This document shows positions 17,535 to 25,803 of a stretch of 64,000 bases of DNA, piece by piece. The first letter of the stretch is position 1. Each line of letters opens with the position of its first letter. The notes beneath the pieces are model-generated. The model had not been told where the DNA came from, made no database searches, and saw only the letters and a list, made by a program, of their open reading frames with translations. Where the stretch lies: contig JAEUIH010000004.1 of the NCBI GenBank assembly GCA_016795105.1, positions 124,001 through 188,000 on the forward strand, in the 5' to 3' direction. The translations under genes were made by a program, and so were the position numbers. This stretch comes from Planctomyces sp. (lineage in GTDB: Bacteria > Planctomycetota > Planctomycetia > Planctomycetales > Planctomycetaceae).

Positions 17535-19091
17535 ATGGCGCGAATGAGACAGTTCGAACTGTGGGGGACCGCTGCTTTACTGTTCATTTTGGCGTGCGGG
17601 GGCAGTGCTGCTTCAGCGTCTGATCTGCTGACTCTGCCTGCACGAACTCGGGTCGAGACCGAGCCCGGATCAAAACGCTGGCACTCCCTGACCAAACAAC
17701 TGGAGTGGAAAGCGGAAGAGACGGCTATTGTTGTCTGTGACATGTGGGACAATCACTGGTGTGAGAATTCTGCTCGACGAGTCAGTGAAATGGCGCCGCA
17801 TATGAATCGAGTGATTCATGCAGCCCGTCAGAAGGGTGTCATGATCGTTCATTGTCCAAGTGACACGATGGATTTTTATAAGGATACTCCGCAGCGAAAA
17901 CTGGCCATGTCGGCTCCGATTGTGGAGACTGTGATTCCGCTGGAACGCTGGTGTCGAATCGATCCTGAAAAGGAAGGTCCACAGCTTCCGATTGATGATT
18001 CTGATGGCGGTTGTGACTGTGAGGGGCCTGTTAAGAACTATCGCGCCTGGAGTCGCCAGCATGCCGCAATCGAGATTATGGAACAGGATGCAATCACGGA
18101 CAGTGCTGAAGCCTTCTATCTGATGAAGCAGAAAGGGATACGCAATGTCATTGTGATGGGGGTTCATACCAACATGTGTGTTCTTGGCAGACCATTTTCG
18201 ATTCGCCAGATGGTTCGACAGGGGCAAAATGTTGTTCTGATGAGAGACATGACGGATACAATGTACAACCCGTCAAAGGCGCCGTTTGTCAATCACTTTA
18301 CAGGCAACGATCTTGTTGTTGAACACATCGAACAATATTGGTGTCCGACGATTACCAGCTCAGTGTTTACCGGAGAACCCGCGTTTCGATTTTCTGACGA
18401 CAAACGTCCTCATGTCGTGGTTGTCTGTTCCGAGCCTGAATACCAGACGGAACTCTCGCTTCCGAAGTTTGCAATTGAACATCTGGGACGTGAATTCAAA
18501 GTCAGCTATCTGTTTGCCGATACTGCTGACAATAATCTGCTTCCGGGGTATGAAGTCGTTTCGGAAGCAGATTTGCTGTTGCTGAGTATGAGGAGACGCA
18601 CATTGCCGCCGGAGCAGCTCAATGTGTTTCGAACCTATATCGCGGCAGGAAAGCCGGTGCTTGGTATTCGCACAGCGAATCATGCCTTTTGTCTGAGAGA
18701 CCAGTCAGCGCCGGCAGGACGTGCGGACTGGCGAGAATTTGATCAGGACGTGATTGGTGGCAGCTATACCAATCACTGGGGCTATGGACCGAAGACAAAT
18801 GTGAGTATTGTCAGTGAACAGGCTGGACATCCGATTCTGCAGGATTTGGATGTTTCCCGACTGGTTGGAAATGGTTCTCTCTACAAAGTGAGTCCCCTGA
18901 GAGAATCTGCTCAGGCATTGCTGGTCGGCACAATCCCGGATGCTGCTTCTGAGCCAATTGCATGGGTCAATCGTCGCAGTGACGGCGGCACGACGTTCTA
19001 TACATCGTTTGGTCACATCGACGACTTTTCAGAGTCCGAGTTTACGAAACTGCTCTCCAACGCAGCCCACTGGCTGACACGAAAGGAATAG
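17535..19091 (+). CDS. Secreted isochorismatase-like hydrolase fused to ThuA-like domain
   Basis: A 518-residue two-domain protein with an N-terminal signal peptide (hydrophobic core LWGTAALLFILACG, then SAASA). Domain 1 (about 55-285) is a cysteine-hydrolase/isochorismatase fold. The first strand ends in VVCDMWD with the catalytic Asp, and Cys215 in GVHTNMCVLG is the probable nucleophile. Domain 2 (about 300-515) is ThuA-like, related to class I glutamine amidotransferase folds, with VVCSEPEYQTE, LLLLSMRRR, VLGIRTANHAF and TSFGHIDDF segments. ATG 17535 follows GGGAGGA at ideal spacing, and an upstream TTG was not used. Exported sugar or amide hydrolysis is inferred. Confidence 0.85.
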   Translation: MARMRQFELWGTAALLFILACGGSAASASDLLTLPARTRVETEPGSKRWHSLTKQLEWKAEETAIVVCDMWDNHWCENSARRVSEMAPHMNRVIHAARQKGVMIVHCPSDTMDFYKDTPQRKLAMSAPIVETVIPLERWCRIDPEKEGPQLPIDDSDGGCDCEGPVKNYRAWSRQHAAIEIMEQDAITDSAEAFYLMKQKGIRNVIVMGVHTNMCVLGRPFSIRQMVRQGQNVVLMRDMTDTMYNPSKAPFVNHFTGNDLVVEHIEQYWCPTITSSVFTGEPAFRFSDDKRPHVVVVCSEPEYQTELSLPKFAIEHLGREFKVSYLFADTADNNLLPGYEVVSEADLLLLSMRRRTLPPEQLNVFRTYIAAGKPVLGIRTANHAFCLRDQSAPAGRADWREFDQDVIGGSYTNHWGYGPKTNVSIVSEQAGHPILQDLDVSRLVGNGSLYKVSPLRESAQALLVGTIPDAASEPIAWVNRRSDGGTTFYTSFGHIDDFSESEFTKLLSNAAHWLTRKE

Positions 19092-19113
19092 CAGCGTTGA
19101 GTTGGCGGTTTCA

Positions 19114-19142
19114 GTAGCAGGCAGACTCCGTCTGCCGTCCGC
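19114..19142 (+). repeat. Inverted copy of hairpin element
   Basis: This 29-base unit matches the 3' part of the 74-bp repeats that follow, but in reverse orientation. Its 7-bp stem (19120-19126 with 19130-19136) differs from theirs at positions on both arms so that pairing is preserved. Confidence 0.7.
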
Positions 19143-19150
19143 CCGAGCGC

Positions 19151-19315
19151 CGGCAACGCGATGGCAGCGAACGCCTGTGTGCTGACTACAGCGTTGCGGA
19201 CGGCACTCGGAGAGTGCCTGCTACATTTGCCGCATGAGTGGCGGCAACGCGATGGCAACGACTGACAGTGTGCTGACTACAGCGTTGCGGACGGCACTCG
19301 GAGAGTGCCTGCTAC
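19151..19315 (+). repeat. Duplicated 74-bp unit with terminal hairpin
   Basis: Two copies, 19151-19224 and 19242-19315, with a 91-nt period. Only a short internal stretch differs. Each ends with a 7-bp stem (for example 19202-19208 with 19212-19218) and GGA loop. The second copy contains the stop codon of the converging EamA transporter. It may act as a terminator or transcript stabiliser between converging genes. Confidence 0.85.
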
Positions 19316-20328
19316 TTCGTCGTAATCACGAAGACGCCGGCGAGAATGCTGAGAATGCAGATGGCTTTGGGACGCCAGTTGAGTTCTCCGTAGAGTCGGA
19401 TTCCGGCGATGAATGCGATGATAACGGATGTGCGCCGAAGCGGAGAGATGACTGAGATAAGTCCACCGTTTTGTTCGATGGCGGAGAAATAAAGGAAGTC
19501 AGAAACGAGCAGCAGCAGAGCGATCATCGGGATGGACCACCGCCATTCAAACTTCGATGTCACCCGGTCGATTAGCAACCAGCGTAGAAACAGAGGGCTC
19601 ATAAAAGCGACCAGGTAGATTGAGAACCACGCCTGAACAGTGGCCGATCCGAGATGTCTCGACTGCAGCAGGTATTTGTCGTACAGGGCACTTGCGGCAC
19701 CAAGGAGTGTTGCGAGGACCATGAGGCCAATCCATCGATCGCGATGAAAATGAATTCCCTCTTTACTACCGACGATTGAAAACGCAAAGAACGAAAGCAC
19801 AACAATGATAACGCCGAACCACTGAGCGGTTGTTGGACGTTCCTGCATGAAGACGACTGCAAACAGGATGGTCACAAAAGGACTGCTGGCACGGATGGGG
19901 GCGGCAATGGACATCGGCAGATGCTTCAGGGCAAATGAAGCAAAGATCCATGAACTGCCGGCAATCAGTGCCTTCAGAAACAACCTCGCATGGTCCTCCC
20001 AGGAGATTGGGGTGACCATTAGCCAGCGAGGCGGCTGTGAGGCCAGTCGGGCGGCCGCAGCAGGCGAGCTTGTTGCGGCAGTCGTGCCTTGCGAGCCCGG
20101 CGTGCCTGCTGCGACAGGCGTAACTGACTTCTGATCGGTCACAATGCCTGCATCCTGATCTGTGGTCGAATATGACCACAGAATCACGGGCAAATAGATC
20201 AGGGCCGATGTCAGGACGTTGAAGAACAGGACTGGTGGAACGGCGTTGTTGCGGACGGACGCCTTCTTGGCAATTTCGTACAGGCCGAGAAACAGTGCGG
20301 ACAGGAGGCTAAGAAAAACCCAGTTCAT
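19312..20328 (-). CDS. EamA/DMT-family transporter
   Basis: A 338-residue polytopic membrane protein of the drug/metabolite transporter superfamily, with about ten helices in two EamA halves. The first helix region is WVFLSLLSALFLGLYEIAKKASV. A loop of about 50 polar and Ala-rich residues (about 58-110) is inserted before the next helices. APIRASSPFVTILFAVVFMQERPT is the conserved mid-protein segment, and SVISPLRRTSVIIAFIAGIRLYGE its C-terminal equivalent. Substrate unknown. It lies 70 nt downstream of the alpha/beta hydrolase gene and is probably co-transcribed. The stop codon lies within the duplicated hairpin repeat. Confidence 0.85.
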   Translation of the reverse strand: MNWVFLSLLSALFLGLYEIAKKASVRNNAVPPVLFFNVLTSALIYLPVILWSYSTTDQDAGIVTDQKSVTPVAAGTPGSQGTTAATSSPAAAARLASQPPRWLMVTPISWEDHARLFLKALIAGSSWIFASFALKHLPMSIAAPIRASSPFVTILFAVVFMQERPTTAQWFGVIIVVLSFFAFSIVGSKEGIHFHRDRWIGLMVLATLLGAASALYDKYLLQSRHLGSATVQAWFSIYLVAFMSPLFLRWLLIDRVTSKFEWRWSIPMIALLLLVSDFLYFSAIEQNGGLISVISPLRRTSVIIAFIAGIRLYGELNWRPKAICILSILAGVFVITTK

Positions 20329-20398
20329 TCCGTTGAGCAGCTTTCATCCATGGTTATCGCAGGTTCCGAACGTTGATCCATTTCAGGGATGCTGACTA

Positions 20399-21274
20399 TT
20401 AGTTCTGAGCCTTGAGATGTTCATCGAACCATGCGATCAGAGCCGCTTCGGCCTGCTGAGTCTGTTCCGGGTTGAAGCCATGGGCCGCACCTTTGACAAC
20501 GATCAGTTCACAGCGAACCCCGACTTTGTCCATGGCTTCTTTCTGACGTTCACTGTGGGAGATTGGAACGAGTTCATCTTTGTCGCCGTGAATCAGGAGC
20601 GAGGGTGCGTCATCGGAAGTGACAGCAAGCAGAGGCGAAATTCCGGGAGCTTCTTCGGTCGGGAACACGATGGCGGGAAACGTTTTGCTGAGTGTCTCGT
20701 GGTTGACGTATTCGCGAATATCGGTCGGAGGAAAGTAGGCGGCAACGGCCTGAACCCGGCTGCTCACTTGATTCAGCGGATCGCTGGAATTTGGATCGCC
20801 ATCTTCTCCCATTGTGCCAAGGCAAAGGGACAGGTGGCCGCCGGCACTTCCTCCACAGACACCAATTCGGTTCGGGTCAACATGAAACCGTTCGGCGTTT
20901 GACCGAATGTGGCGAATTGCAAGTTTGACATCGGAGACTGCATCAGGAACCTTGAAGTACGGACTGCTGCCGTGGCGAACGATGATCAGCGTATAGCCAT
21001 GATCGACAATTTTCTCGAAGAGGTTGTGGTTCTTTGGGGCGGGCCGCACGATGCTTTCCGGCGGGCTCCACGGAGATACCCAGCCGCCGCTCATCATAAA
21101 CAGGACTGCAACCCCCTTCGGAGATTTCACCGGCTGTACGACGTCATAGGTCAGAGCCATACCAGCTTTGTGTCCGTAGATGACGTCAGGAGTAATCGTT
21201 CGCCATTCTTCAGCGCGAGCACTTTGAGTCGCAACGAGGCTGAACATGCACGCGAGGGTAAGTAGTCTGCTCAT
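20399..21274 (-). CDS. Secreted alpha/beta hydrolase (esterase/peptidase-like)
   Basis: A 291-residue exported hydrolase. Signal peptide residues 1-21 end in SARA. The fold is visible as VAVLFMMSGGW (oxyanion-hole strand), GVCGGSAGGHLS with nucleophile Ser143, HGDKDELVP carrying the acid residue, and VKGAAHGFNP with the catalytic histidine. This is the arrangement of BD-FAE/dienelactone-hydrolase-like esterases. The substrate is probably a carbohydrate ester or small ester, unproven. AGGAG stands 8 nt before the ATG. It heads a two-gene run with the EamA transporter and diverges from murD across 231 nt without an obvious gene. Confidence 0.85.
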   Translation of the reverse strand: MSRLLTLACMFSLVATQSARAEEWRTITPDVIYGHKAGMALTYDVVQPVKSPKGVAVLFMMSGGWVSPWSPPESIVRPAPKNHNLFEKIVDHGYTLIIVRHGSSPYFKVPDAVSDVKLAIRHIRSNAERFHVDPNRIGVCGGSAGGHLSLCLGTMGEDGDPNSSDPLNQVSSRVQAVAAYFPPTDIREYVNHETLSKTFPAIVFPTEEAPGISPLLAVTSDDAPSLLIHGDKDELVPISHSERQKEAMDKVGVRCELIVVKGAAHGFNPEQTQQAEAALIAWFDEHLKAQN

Positions 21275-21505
21275 TTTATGACTCCTGAGAAGGCAATACG
21301 AAAAGACCTGAGATCAACGCCACCTGTGATCATCAGAGACAGAAGGCCATGATCAGCGACAGAGTGAAGGATACGTGTTAAGCTGTCTCGGGAACAGCAG
21401 CATTCCAGATGTTGAGATGGCTGCAATCGCTGATCCCGCGGGAATGCCGTATATTCTGTTGACGACGCCTGACTCTGTCGAGCGAATCAGAAACTTTGCC
21501 AGATC

Positions 21506-23005
21506 ATGACTCTTATTGATACTCAAGTCTACAGGGATCGCCGTGTCACCGTGATGGGGTTGGGGCGATTTGGTGGCGGACTTGGTGCCGTCCGGTTTCT
21601 CGCTCAAAACGGAGCTAAAGTCTCCATTACAGATACTCGTACGGCCGAACAACTGACGGATTCACTCGAGCTCATCCGTGATCTCCCGCTTGAACGACTT
21701 GAATTGGGGGGGCATACTGCTGAGATTTTTGCTGACTGCGACATGTTAGTCGTGAATCCTGCTGTGAAGCCCGGCGATCTCAACGTGCGTGCTGCTCGTG
21801 AGCGAGGGGTTGATGTCACGACGGAGATTGAGTTGTTTATTCGGCACAATCCGGCTCGGGTGATTGGGGTCACTGGTAGTAATGGCAAATCGACGACAAC
21901 GGCTCTGGTTCATCATCTGCTTCGACCACAACTGGAGAGAGCCGGACATCGCGCGTGGCTGGGCGGGAATATCGGAGGCAGTCTGCTGGAAGAGATTGCA
22001 CAAATCCGCAGCGGAGACTGGGTTGTACTCGAACTGAGCAGTTTTCAACTGGAGTATCTGCGACTCAGTCGATTTCGGCCGGACATTGCGGTCATTACCA
22101 ATCTGAGTCCGAATCACCTGGACTGGCATGGAACGATGAGTGACTATCAGCGTGCCAAGCAGGGAATTCTGGATGCTCAGACGCCAGATGATGCAGCCAT
22201 CCTTCCCGACGAATGCGACGTTGGTGCTGCACCAGCCGGCGGTGTTGGTTTAGCAGGAGACGGAATCAGTCGTGTGTCAGAGATCTTGCCATGGCGAACA
22301 CGTGGCCGACTTTATCGGTTTGGAATTCGTGATTCCGGAGAAGACGGAGCGTACGTTGAGGAGGGTTCACTGATTTTAAGATCATCGAAAGGTTTGATTG
22401 CAGAAGATGCCTTTCGGTTTGCAATGCCCGGTCAGCTTCCGGGAGTCCACAATCAGCTCAACATGGCAGCTGCTTCATGTGCCGCATGGCTGGCCGGCGC
22501 AGATGCAAGTCGATTCTCAGAGAAGTCGCGTACATTTCAGCCATTGCCCCACCGGCTGCAGTTGGTTGCTGAGCGAAGTGGACGACGATTCTATAACGAT
22601 TCCATTGCGACAACGCCGGAATCTGCAATCCAGGCCCTCAGAGTTTTCTCGCCGAAGCCCGGAGAACGGGCTCGTGTGATTTTGTTGGCGGGAGGATATG
22701 ACAAGCGGCAGGATCTGAGTTCATTTGCAGACGAGATGATTCCTGTTGTGCGGCATGTTGTGCTGATGGGGCAGACGGCGGCTGCTTTGGAATCTCTGCT
22801 GAAACAACGTCAATCGGCATCTTCCATGCAAATCGTGACTGGTAACGACTTTCCGGACTCGTTTGCCAGGGCCGTTGCATTCAGCCAGCCAGGTGATATT
22901 GTCCTGCTTTCACCAGGATGCGCCAGCTTCGGATGGTTTCGGGATTTTCGTGAACGCGGGGAATTGTTTGCTGAGTTGGCTCGGCAATGGAACTTCGCAG
23001 ACTGA
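21506..23005 (+). CDS. murD: UDP-N-acetylmuramoyl-L-alanine--D-glutamate ligase
   Basis: Cytoplasmic peptidoglycan precursor ligase (499 residues) that adds D-Glu to UDP-MurNAc-L-Ala using ATP. The N-terminal Rossmann domain starts VTVMGLGRFGGG. The P-loop GVTGSNGKST is at 121-130 with Lys128. LSSFQLEYL and NLSPNHLDWHG in the central domain are MurD hallmarks, followed by YNDSIATTPES and the GGYDKRQDL segment of the C-terminal domain. Slightly longer than typical MurD, mainly by an insertion around 225-290. It is not next to other mur genes, and murG is more than 40 kb away. Planctomycetes are known to make peptidoglycan, so an intact murD fits. Confidence 0.95.
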   Translation: MTLIDTQVYRDRRVTVMGLGRFGGGLGAVRFLAQNGAKVSITDTRTAEQLTDSLELIRDLPLERLELGGHTAEIFADCDMLVVNPAVKPGDLNVRAARERGVDVTTEIELFIRHNPARVIGVTGSNGKSTTTALVHHLLRPQLERAGHRAWLGGNIGGSLLEEIAQIRSGDWVVLELSSFQLEYLRLSRFRPDIAVITNLSPNHLDWHGTMSDYQRAKQGILDAQTPDDAAILPDECDVGAAPAGGVGLAGDGISRVSEILPWRTRGRLYRFGIRDSGEDGAYVEEGSLILRSSKGLIAEDAFRFAMPGQLPGVHNQLNMAAASCAAWLAGADASRFSEKSRTFQPLPHRLQLVAERSGRRFYNDSIATTPESAIQALRVFSPKPGERARVILLAGGYDKRQDLSSFADEMIPVVRHVVLMGQTAAALESLLKQRQSASSMQIVTGNDFPDSFARAVAFSQPGDIVLLSPGCASFGWFRDFRERGELFAELARQWNFAD

Positions 23006-23025
23006 TCTTTCTAAAGGATGTAACG

Positions 23026-23991
23026 ATGTGCTGCATCGTTCGGAAGGCAAATCGAATCACTCGGCTGGGGCCTTTCAGGGGTACGGTGAATTGTTGCCTG
23101 ATCGTCTTCTGTCTGGCAGGTTGTCAGGGGGAGAATTCACCGGCAGACACATCAGCGTCCGGGTCGACTGGAGCGTCCGAGGCGACCGGTTCTGATTCAG
23201 CACCCCCGGTGCGGACAGCCAGTGACGACGGAACCTGGGAAGTAACCCCTTCGGAGCTGAGGGTTCGACTTCGGGCCAATGAAATGGCAAAGTTCCGAAT
23301 GTCCGGTAACAAGGTTGTTCGGGCAGAGTTGTTTCAGTCGGGGATTTCTTCGATCGACGCCTTGAAAGGTTTGCCACTTGAATTCCTTGACATCGGAATG
23401 ACAGACGTGGCAGACCTGAGTGTGATCGAAGGTATGCCACTGAAAGAGATTGTGCTGGAGAAGACGCCGGTCAGTGATATCCGTGTTTTGCGTGGCATGC
23501 CTCTGGAAGTCGTCAAGCTGCAATCGACACAGGTCACCGACTTGTCACCTTTGTATGAGATGAAACTCAGGCAGCTGAATCTGATGGACATCCCTGTCAG
23601 TGATCTGACACCGTTTGCACAAATGCCGCTTGAAACGTTGTGGATACCCGGCACCAAAGTGACGGACCTGACTCCACTGACTGGCACAAAGACTCTGGTT
23701 AGCCTCGACCTTCAGGGGACAGGAGTTTCAAAACTGGATCCGATCAGCGGCCTGACAGGACTCAAACGCCTGAATATTGCCGGAACAGGTGTTGAAGATT
23801 TGACTCCATTGAAGGATTTACAGTTAGAGCGATTGACGCTGACCCCACAGACGATTCGTTCAGGCATGGACGTCATTCGTAACATGAAGTCACTGGTGGA
23901 CATTCAGCCGAGTATTGACACACCCATGTCGGCGGCAGACTTCTGGAAACGCTATGACCTTGGTGTTTGGCCAGTTCCAGCGTCGGAGTGA
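23026..23991 (+). CDS. Leucine-rich-repeat lipoprotein
   Basis: A 321-residue exported protein. ATG 23026 is chosen because AAAGGA precedes it at about 8 nt. An open frame reaching back to 22987 would overlap murD. The signal sequence ends in LAGC, with Cys33 as probable lipid attachment site, then a Ser/Gly/Ala-rich linker (about 35-65). From about 90 to 300 there are at least eight repeats of 21-23 residues with the pattern LxxLxLxxTxVxDLxPL, typical of bacterial LRR proteins. A C-terminal ADFWKRYDLG follows. It probably binds a partner at the envelope. No enzymatic domain is visible. Confidence 0.8.
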   Translation: MCCIVRKANRITRLGPFRGTVNCCLIVFCLAGCQGENSPADTSASGSTGASEATGSDSAPPVRTASDDGTWEVTPSELRVRLRANEMAKFRMSGNKVVRAELFQSGISSIDALKGLPLEFLDIGMTDVADLSVIEGMPLKEIVLEKTPVSDIRVLRGMPLEVVKLQSTQVTDLSPLYEMKLRQLNLMDIPVSDLTPFAQMPLETLWIPGTKVTDLTPLTGTKTLVSLDLQGTGVSKLDPISGLTGLKRLNIAGTGVEDLTPLKDLQLERLTLTPQTIRSGMDVIRNMKSLVDIQPSIDTPMSAADFWKRYDLGVWPVPASE

Positions 23992-24000
23992 GGAAGCCCT

Positions 24001-24122
24001 CGTCACAATCCGTCACAATCGTTCATCAGTTGTCATGATCCGTCACGAATAATGTCATTAAAGGTCGCAGGTTCATAAAGTTCGGCAGATCAGTCACGAG
24101 TATCAGCAGACACGAGTATCAG
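24001..24122 (+). repeat. Short direct repeats upstream of PQQ-propeller gene
   Basis: The 10-mer CGTCACAATC occurs at 24001 and 24011, with a variant at 24041. A 12-mer, CACGAGTATCAG, occurs at 24095 and 24111 with 16-nt spacing. These lie between the LRR and propeller genes. They could be slippage products or tandem regulator sites. Confidence 0.5.
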
Positions 24123-24139
24123 AAGGAGATGGGTGAGTG

Positions 24140-25399
24140 ATGAGAAACAGCCAGATGGATTCGAAGTGCTTGTGTGGAATTCTGTTGACTCTTGGCATCT
24201 TGTGCACACAAGTCACTGCCGGTGACTGGCCACAGTTTCTTGGGCCGGAACGAAACGGCTTATCGACAGAAACCGGACTCCTGAACGATTGGCCCGAAGG
24301 CGGACCGAAGATCGTCTGGCGAGTTCCCGGTGGAGTAGGGATGTCGGGCGTTTCGGTCTCGGAAGACATGGCCGCTACTCTTGTTCAGCGTGAGGGAAGA
24401 CAGTGGCTGCTGGCTGTCAGCGCTACAACAGGTCGAGAGCTCTGGAAGACCGATCTTGCTGAAGAATACAAGAACAGTATGGGGGATGGCCCACGAGGAA
24501 CTCCAACGATCACAAGTTCGCAGGTGTTTGCATTCACCGGAGATGGTCAGATATTTGCGGTCGATCGAAAATCCGGAAAGGTTCAGTGGTCTCATCATGT
24601 TGTAAAGGAGCAGGGAGCCAAAGAGGCGGACTACGGAATGGCAAGTTCTCCGCTCGTTGTGGGCGGGATCGTTGTCGTAACTCCGGGTGCCCCGACAGGA
24701 AGTCTGGTGGCACTCGATTGCACAACAGGGCGTACCGTCTGGACGGCGGGAGAAGAAACGGCGGGATACTCATCACCTGTTGTGCGAACATTCGCCGGAA
24801 AGGCTCAGATAGTCTCTTCGACAGGGTCGTCGGTATTGGGGATTGATCCGGAGGATGGTCAAATTCTCTGGCGTCTGCCCTTCGAGACGAACTACGAGTG
24901 CAATATTGCAGTCCCACTGGAGGTTGGTGGTCGACTGTTTGTTTCTGCCGGTGAAGACCACGGGAGTGTCCTTATCAATCTGAAGGCAGACGGAGACAAG
25001 TTCTCTCTTAAGCCAGTCTGGGAATCTTTGGGAAATCGAAGCGTGCTTCGAAGCGAATGGCAGACAGCGGTACTGGTAGACAAGTTTCTGTACGGCATGG
25101 ACAACGTTGGCGGTGCTGGTCCCGTCACACATTTGACGTGCATCGATCCGGAGACCGGCAAGCGGCAGTGGCAGGTGCCTCGATTTGGTAAGGGCAATCT
25201 TATCGCTGCTGACGGAAAGCTGTTCATGACGACGATGAAGGGCGAGTTGGTGATTGCTCGAGCCAATCCTCAGGAATACACCGAGATCGGCCGAATGACC
25301 TGCATTGAGACGACTCGGCAGGCACCATCACTCCAGAACGGGTTACTCTACATTCGGGATGATGCCGAGATTGTTTGTATTGATGTTCGCCAGAAATAG
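24140..25399 (+). CDS. Secreted PQQ-like beta-propeller protein
   Basis: A 419-residue exported protein with an N-terminal signal peptide (LCGILLTLGILCTQVTAG). The mature part begins DWPQFLGPERNGLS, the standard opening of planctomycete PQQ-binding-like repeat proteins. Blades of about 45-50 residues end in patterns such as LLAVSATTGRELW, IFAVDRKSGKVQW, LVALDCTTGRTVW, VLGIDPEDGQILW and LTCIDPETGKRQW. The dehydrogenase metal site of true quinoproteins is not apparent, so a binding or scaffold role is more likely than catalysis. ATG 24140 was taken. GTG 24137 is a close alternative. Confidence 0.85.
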   Translation: MRNSQMDSKCLCGILLTLGILCTQVTAGDWPQFLGPERNGLSTETGLLNDWPEGGPKIVWRVPGGVGMSGVSVSEDMAATLVQREGRQWLLAVSATTGRELWKTDLAEEYKNSMGDGPRGTPTITSSQVFAFTGDGQIFAVDRKSGKVQWSHHVVKEQGAKEADYGMASSPLVVGGIVVVTPGAPTGSLVALDCTTGRTVWTAGEETAGYSSPVVRTFAGKAQIVSSTGSSVLGIDPEDGQILWRLPFETNYECNIAVPLEVGGRLFVSAGEDHGSVLINLKADGDKFSLKPVWESLGNRSVLRSEWQTAVLVDKFLYGMDNVGGAGPVTHLTCIDPETGKRQWQVPRFGKGNLIAADGKLFMTTMKGELVIARANPQEYTEIGRMTCIETTRQAPSLQNGLLYIRDDAEIVCIDVRQK

Positions 25400-25443
25400 G
25401 GTGTGTGGTTTGATCTTTATTCAGGCTGAGCAGGAGATGACAG

Positions 25444-25803
25444 GTGCAAGACGATTCGAATGAGGTGCTTCAGCTTTTGCGTGCTCAGTGGCACGTGATT
25501 CCGATGTTGGTAGTCTACGGAATCGGCGCGTTAATGGCGATCATCAACTGGGGCCGGCACCCGCGAGTGTCTGCCTGCGCATTGGGAGCGTTCTCACTTT
25601 GGAGTCTGAGCGTGGTTGGCAATGCAGTGGTCTATGCATTTGTGGTGCATGAATTGAGCGTCGGTGGTGGTGATCATGAGGCGGTCGTGATGATTCAGGA
25701 CATTGCGAGAATGATGTTCATGGCACTCAGCATCACGGCATACGCGTTGATTATTTGTGCTGTGTTTGGCTGGCGCAGGGAGCCTTCAGGGGGCATGCAA
25801 TGA
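25444..25803 (+). CDS. Small integral membrane protein
   Basis: A 119-residue protein of unknown family with three probable helices, at about 15-37, 45-70 and 85-108, and short polar ends. GTG start with GGAG about 8 nt upstream. Its TGA overlaps the ATG of the amidohydrolase gene, so the two are translationally coupled. Function not recognisable. Confidence 0.65.
   Translation: MQDDSNEVLQLLRAQWHVIPMLVVYGIGALMAIINWGRHPRVSACALGAFSLWSLSVVGNAVVYAFVVHELSVGGGDHEAVVMIQDIARMMFMALSITAYALIICAVFGWRREPSGGMQ

Noticed and set aside
19151-19315. CRISPR-like repeat array
   Set aside because: Only two long copies with nearly identical internal sequence and a hairpin, no short spacers and no cas genes.
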